From positions 1-25,581 of the IMG/VR virus record IMGVR_UViG_3300005288_000024: a DNA stretch of 25,581 nt; one strand, written 5' to 3'. A model generated the notes under the pieces. That model ran no database searches and was not told the origin of the DNA. It saw nothing but the letters and a program-made list of their open reading frames with translations. The DNA is from a virus. The position numbers were made by a program, and so were the translations under genes. Within the stretch, counting starts at the first letter, position 1. Every line of letters begins with the position of its first letter. Positions 21,799-25,581 of the stretch are shown here, piece after piece.

Positions 21799-24238
21799 CT
21801 GTACCTGCCCAAGTACGTCCGAGTATTTTAATATCTACCGGGACTATTAAGTCTCTTGTGATTCCCGCACAGTCTCTAATTGGTACGGGGAATGTCATTA
21901 GTTCCTTGACTTCTTGAATGAGGTATCGGTGGCCGATACGAGTCTGTCCAAGTATGGAGTCGTGGATTTGAGCTAGGAGGCGTATATTGGGATTGAACAT
22001 AAACTTAGCGTTGACTCTAAGCCAAGCCTTATTCAAGTTCATTGCATTGAGATTCTGAGTCTTGTGTGCCACATACTTATTGAGTGCTGGCTTGGATGTT
22101 TCGGGATTACCAAAACAATACCGTACCCAACCAGTATCTGATACCATCTTATTAGTTCTTTTAATTTCCAGTACAATAGATTTATAGTATTCTTTCTTAA
22201 CAGTTGGGAACGCTCGGGCATAACAGTCTAGCAGGTACTGGCATACTTGAATCAAGGTCATTGAGGACTTAAGTTTAAGAACTCGTTGTGCTTCACGTAC
22301 AGCTTTGATACCCATTGTTTCCAACAATACTTGGGCACCCATGTTGTAGTTTGCACCGTGGTTAATTCGTTTACCAAGTTGGCGAATAGGTTTGAGAAGA
22401 ATCTTCCCCTCAGTTGCTGGCACATGCAGGCCAGTCTCGCCATCGATATAAGCTTGTTTACCTTCCTTATAAATATCCTCATAAGGGATACCAAAGAACA
22501 TTGCAGCTTTATAGCTATGGCTATCTACACCGCGCTCAAAGATATCAAGCAGAGTTGGATCACCAGAACTATACGCAACGCCTCTGTCTTCAGCCTGGGA
22601 GAAGTCAGCTTCAAATAGTTCAAATCCCTCATCAGCTATATAAGTTGTCTTCACATCGCCACTAGACTTCATATTCTGGATATTGATACCGCACCAGAAA
22701 TGATGCTCCTTACTGGCTAGCCTTCCGCTGTCAGTGGCATCTGGGTTAAGGCTAGCCAGAACTCGCTCAAAGCCTGGTGGCCCGAACTCTTTGCCTAGCG
22801 ATTCCCCTTTCTTTACTTTAGCAGTGGACTTCAGTGCTGCACCAACTGGGAGATATGTACTGATCTCCTTGCGCAATTCACGATACTCTTTAATAGCAGT
22901 GAGGATTCGCTCATTAAGTGGGTGAGCATATGAAGCTTTCTCCATTGCTTTCTTATCTGCTGCTTGCCGAGCACGCTTCTCTTGCTCAGTCATGTCCTTA
23001 ACTTTCACTTCCTTACTAGGAGGTTTAGTTCCTGTAAGCACACAGATAAGTTTCACAACTTGATCTGGTGAGGAAGGATTAAATTTAGGTGAGCCTACCA
23101 TAGCCTGACATGTAGCTAGAATTCCTTTCAGTTCCTCTTGCTTGCGTGCGTTTACTTCACGTAGCCTTGGCATGTCACGGCGAATACCGCGCATCTCTAC
23201 CATATGCAGAGAAGGAACCAATGCGAACTCAGTTACATAGTTTGTCTTTGCCCAGTCCGGCGCTTGCTGGAGCCAGCTAATATAAGCTTCCCCTGTAGCC
23301 CACGTATCAAGAGCGCCGTACCTGAACTTGTCCTGACTATCTCCGGACGACGATAAGTCTTTCCAGTACATAATATCTCGCAACCACAAGGCAGACGAGA
23401 ATGCAAGATCCTTGGGAAGTTCGCAATACTGGCTATGCATTCCATTTTTAAGATCGTGATAGTAGGCACTGAGAGGCGCGTTATACATAAAGAAATATGC
23501 GCAATCATACTTGCCATTTTGCAATACCTTCCGAACATCATTAGCATTAACAGAGCGCATGAACTGAACTGCATCCATGCTATCCATGGTCACTACATAA
23601 GTCCAAGACTCATTAGTATCGAATTTGAATCCAGTGTATTGCAGTAGTTCTATGCGCGGCCACTTGCAAGTTGCATTGGGCTTTTGTGTTTCAGTATCCA
23701 CTGCAATTAGATCACAGGTAGCCAGCAATTTACGTGCATCTTCCATGTCCCGACCTGGCTTAAGTAACCACCAGCGAAACTCAGAAGTCTTGCGCCACGA
23801 ATCAGGCTCAGTTACTTTGCGAATGATTTGCTTAAACATCCACGGTGCGTATTCAATTGAGACCAGTTGCTTAAGTGCTGGAACAAACAGGAACTCTACA
23901 CCATGGAATGGGATAATGCTGCCAGTATAGTTAGCTATGTTTGCTTTCTTAATCCGCCCTTGTGGGAGCAGAGCCAGCAACACATCTAGTCTTGTAGTAA
24001 CAATGGTATTGAACCCAGCATTCTTGCACTGAGTTGCTAATACCGCAATAGAACTTACATCGTTGCCATCGTATACACGGAGGTTAGCACTGGCAAACAT
24101 AGCTGAGAGCTTAGCGCAGTGAGGCTTATCCTCATGACTGATCCACAGAACTATGTTCTGCTTGATAACAGTCTTATGCTCTCTAGTAATTGCTATGCTT
24201 GACGCTGATAACTTAGTGTCTGCTACCTGCTGATTCAT
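21791..24238 (-). CDS. Family A DNA polymerase with 3'-5' exonuclease
   Basis: An 815-aa polymerase. After a roughly 160-residue N-terminal region of unclear type comes a proofreading exonuclease: D181/E183 (VDTET), N241-D245 (NGKYDCAYF) and Y307-D311 (YGALD). The polymerase domain has motif A at 544-553 (ADFSQAEDRG, metal ligand D545), motif B at 619-632 (RQLGKRINHGANYN, K623 and Y631) and motif C at 757-761 (QIHDS, D760). H627 replaces the Phe of E. coli Pol I position 762, and the Glu after HD in motif C is Ser. There is no 5'-3' exonuclease domain. It should be the replicative polymerase of the phage. GGGGA and GGA lie before the ATG; a terminator lies just upstream. Confidence 0.93.
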   Translation of the reverse strand: MNQQVADTKLSASSIAITREHKTVIKQNIVLWISHEDKPHCAKLSAMFASANLRVYDGNDVSSIAVLATQCKNAGFNTIVTTRLDVLLALLPQGRIKKANIANYTGSIIPFHGVEFLFVPALKQLVSIEYAPWMFKQIIRKVTEPDSWRKTSEFRWWLLKPGRDMEDARKLLATCDLIAVDTETQKPNATCKWPRIELLQYTGFKFDTNESWTYVVTMDSMDAVQFMRSVNANDVRKVLQNGKYDCAYFFMYNAPLSAYYHDLKNGMHSQYCELPKDLAFSSALWLRDIMYWKDLSSSGDSQDKFRYGALDTWATGEAYISWLQQAPDWAKTNYVTEFALVPSLHMVEMRGIRRDMPRLREVNARKQEELKGILATCQAMVGSPKFNPSSPDQVVKLICVLTGTKPPSKEVKVKDMTEQEKRARQAADKKAMEKASYAHPLNERILTAIKEYRELRKEISTYLPVGAALKSTAKVKKGESLGKEFGPPGFERVLASLNPDATDSGRLASKEHHFWCGINIQNMKSSGDVKTTYIADEGFELFEADFSQAEDRGVAYSSGDPTLLDIFERGVDSHSYKAAMFFGIPYEDIYKEGKQAYIDGETGLHVPATEGKILLKPIRQLGKRINHGANYNMGAQVLLETMGIKAVREAQRVLKLKSSMTLIQVCQYLLDCYARAFPTVKKEYYKSIVLEIKRTNKMVSDTGWVRYCFGNPETSKPALNKYVAHKTQNLNAMNLNKAWLRVNAKFMFNPNIRLLAQIHDSILGQTRIGHRYLIQEVKELMTFPVPIRDCAGITRDLIVPVDIKILGRTWAGTDE

Positions 24239-24257
24239 TTTCCATTCCCCGTAATCT

Positions 24258-24291
24258 AAAAAACCCCGGCAGACTTTTAATCTAACCGGGG
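24258..24291 (-). terminator. Intrinsic terminator inside replication operon
   Basis: On the minus strand CCCCGG (24291-24286) pairs with CCGGGG (24269-24264), with a loop that can add AGA/TCT pairs, followed by six T residues (24263-24258). It lies 46 bases after the SSB-like gene and 19 bases before the polymerase start. It should cut expression of the downstream polymerase group relative to SSB. A second promoter for the polymerase group was not seen. The bases 24292-24337 hold only a weak TAGCTTA/TAAGCTA inverted repeat. Confidence 0.8.
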
Positions 24292-24337
24292 CTTGTGTTG
24301 CTTAGCTTAGTTGGCCTGAGCTTGAGCTATCAGCTTG

Positions 24338-24814
24338 TTAAGCTAGAGTAAGGAGTTTGATCTCGTTAAACTTGCTGTCTGGATCTTTCTTGCTAGCACG
24401 AACGCCCAGAGTTGCTACGACTTCAGCGCCTTCAGATGCTTCAATCATACCCTGAATAGTCAGTGTACCTTCTGGATTAAATACTGGAGCGATTGCTTTC
24501 AGAACTTCCTTGAGTCGGCCTTGATCCTGAGTATTAGGAGTGCCATCTGCCCAAACCATTGGCTCACCATCCAGACGCTGGATGCGCATGTAGAATGTAG
24601 CTGCTTTACCAATAGCAGGGAAGTTCTCTTCTGCTACGCCAGGCAGGTCCAACACTTCCATCATAGTCAGTTTAAGCTGAACGATACGGAACTCTTCATG
24701 GTCTGGCATTTCCCAGCTCATACCAAATTTGTAAGAACCTTTAGGTAGTGGCTCAAACTTTTGCAGATCAGCCAAGTCATCAAGGTTCATGTCGAGCAAG
24801 TTATCAAAGGACAT
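24338..24814 (-). CDS. Putative single-stranded DNA-binding-like protein
   Basis: A 158-aa protein. The pattern FEPLPKGSYKFGMSWE, then EFRIVQLKLTMMEVLDLPG and a C-terminal EVVATLGVRASKKDPDSKFNEIK, resembles the small beta-barrel proteins (DUF669-like) found beside Sak-type recombinases and taken to be phage SSBs. It is acidic at the N-terminus, with no acidic C-terminal tip. The ATG at 24814 is preferred over the in-frame GTG at 24826 because GTGAG at 24826-24822 would serve as its ribosome binding site. Its abundance relative to the polymerase may be set by the terminator downstream. Assignment is by resemblance and context. Confidence 0.6.
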   Translation of the reverse strand: MSFDNLLDMNLDDLADLQKFEPLPKGSYKFGMSWEMPDHEEFRIVQLKLTMMEVLDLPGVAEENFPAIGKAATFYMRIQRLDGEPMVWADGTPNTQDQGRLKEVLKAIAPVFNPEGTLTIQGMIEASEGAEVVATLGVRASKKDPDSKFNEIKLLTLA

Positions 24815-24864
24815 AGTATTTCTCACTTAAGTATTTAGATTTGGTTTGTTGCTGGTATTACTGG

Positions 24865-25143
24865 TTACATCTTTTCTGCTACATCAACTAACAGAATCTC
24901 TTTGATCTTTACTTCATGCGACTGATCAGCTGCCAGTCTGTACTGGTTAGTAAACACTTCTCCAGTAGTTTTATTTACCAGCTCAATGCAGAATGTCTGG
25001 CCACCATTGAACTTATCTTCGTGGGCATAGACAGTTAGAATTTGATTCTCACCTCTCTCCATACCTACTACTGGGAAGCTAGTGCTGCCACCTTCCAGCA
25101 TACTAATTTTAATACTTTCTATCTCACGCTTTGCAAACTTCAT
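24865..25143 (-). CDS. Hypothetical protein in recombination/replication operon
   Basis: A 92-aa protein. The in-frame GTG or other start further upstream (25158) is possible, but the ATG at 25143 overlaps the stop of the upstream ATPase gene as ATGA, which is the usual coupling here. It looks like a small beta-rich domain (SIKISMLEGGSTSFPVVGM, then QTFCIELVNKTTGEVFTNQYRL). No family is recognised. Lying between a Sak4-like ATPase and an SSB-like gene suggests an accessory role in recombination or replication, inferred from position only. Confidence 0.7.
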   Translation of the reverse strand: MKFAKREIESIKISMLEGGSTSFPVVGMERGENQILTVYAHEDKFNGGQTFCIELVNKTTGEVFTNQYRLAADQSHEVKIKEILLVDVAEKM

Positions 25144-25581
25144 GCTGTCTGCCCCCACAATACTATTAGGTTAGCATCTGGAGTCTTACCAAGATCCACA
25201 TTCGCTCGTGATCCTGTCAGGATATTGTTGTCAGTTGCTGTGCTAGATGCTAGAGTATGCTTACCATTCTGCACTCTAGCATAAATTACTTCATCAAAGT
25301 ACTTAGCCACGTTCCGGTTAAAATTGCTAGTGCCGCCAACTGGAACAAGCTTAGCTGATTTATCTACCATCTTAACTTCAGCTTCGTGGCTAATGCAAAT
25401 CACGTTAAAGCTAGCTGCTTGGACATAACTAAAGAATGTATCCATTAGCTTACCAAGATATGCCCAGTCATCATACTCAAGCTTATAATCATCTGGCTTA
25501 AGTTTGGTGATGTGTGCGATTGCACTATTCGTCAGCTGAGTACAGGAGTCTACTACCACAGCCGAGTCATTGTCAAGGGGC
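25140..25581 (-). CDS. Sak4-like RecA-fold ATPase, partial at window edge
   Basis: The frame is open to the right edge, so the N-terminus, including Walker A, is outside the window; 146 codons are visible. The sequence DSAVVVDS near the edge is a Walker B strand, NVICISHEAE is a sensor-type strand, and VGGTSNFNRNVAKYFDEVIY fits the Sak4/AAA_24 RecA-like family of phage single-strand annealing or recombination ATPases. Such proteins commonly act with a phage SSB, and an SSB-like gene lies two genes downstream. The GTG at 25559 is inside the ATPase fold and is not the real start. Confidence 0.78.
   Translation of the reverse strand, partial: PLDNDSAVVVDSCTQLTNSAIAHITKLKPDDYKLEYDDWAYLGKLMDTFFSYVQAASFNVICISHEAEVKMVDKSAKLVPVGGTSNFNRNVAKYFDEVIYARVQNGKHTLASSTATDNNILTGSRANVDLGKTPDANLIVLWGQTA

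Noticed and set aside
1-25581. tRNA genes, CRISPR arrays, insertion sequences, integrase or attachment sites
   Set aside because: I looked on both strands and saw no cloverleaf, spaced repeats, transposase or integrase motifs.

Overview
This window is part of the genome of a tailed, probably short-tailed (podovirus-like) double-stranded DNA phage. It has no bacterial housekeeping genes, tRNAs, integrase or insertion sequences, and coding density is very high. It has an SU10/HK97-fold major capsid protein, a head-tail adaptor, a P22-gp10-like tail nozzle, collagen-like and beta-helix fibres, three large ejection-type internal virion proteins and an M15 endolysin. No tape measure or tail-tube gene appears in the tail module. 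The endolysin type and the tailspike suggest a Gram-negative host. CTAG is common here, which argues against an enteric host, but the host cannot be named from this window.

Plus strand, 1-17902 (late/structural operon): an 87-aa virion-associated protein, the major capsid protein, a 159-aa protein, a head-tail adaptor, a cluster of fibre and appendage genes, a one-membrane-segment candidate lysis protein, the tail nozzle, two paralogous appendage proteins, an M15 endolysin, a DUF1353 protein and the three internal proteins (395, 572 and 1615 aa). Terminase and portal genes are presumably to the left, outside the window.

Minus strand, 25581-18163 (replication/early operon, read right to left): a Sak4-like RecA-fold ATPase (cut by the window edge), a 92-aa protein, an SSB-like protein, an intrinsic terminator, a family A DNA polymerase with 3'-5' exonuclease, a DUF3987-like ATPase, a DUF6378 protein, a 98-aa protein, a DEDDh exonuclease, a 125-aa protein, a gp49-family protein and an 88-aa conserved phage protein. 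Many junctions are coupled by ATGA, TGATG or TAATG overlaps. The two operons converge on a bidirectional terminator at about 18119-18159.

The most striking feature is a pair of related, highly structured non-coding elements. One is at 2163-2357 on the plus strand, between the 159-aa gene and the adaptor gene. The other is at about 18068-17902 on the minus strand, between the convergent operons. They share two identical 16-nt blocks that form the central helix with a conserved bulge, a third 10-nt block at identical spacing, and similar ends. Several flanking helices keep their pairing although their sequence has changed. G-U wobbles favour the same strand in both copies. This looks like a duplicated phage structured RNA that I cannot assign to a known class.
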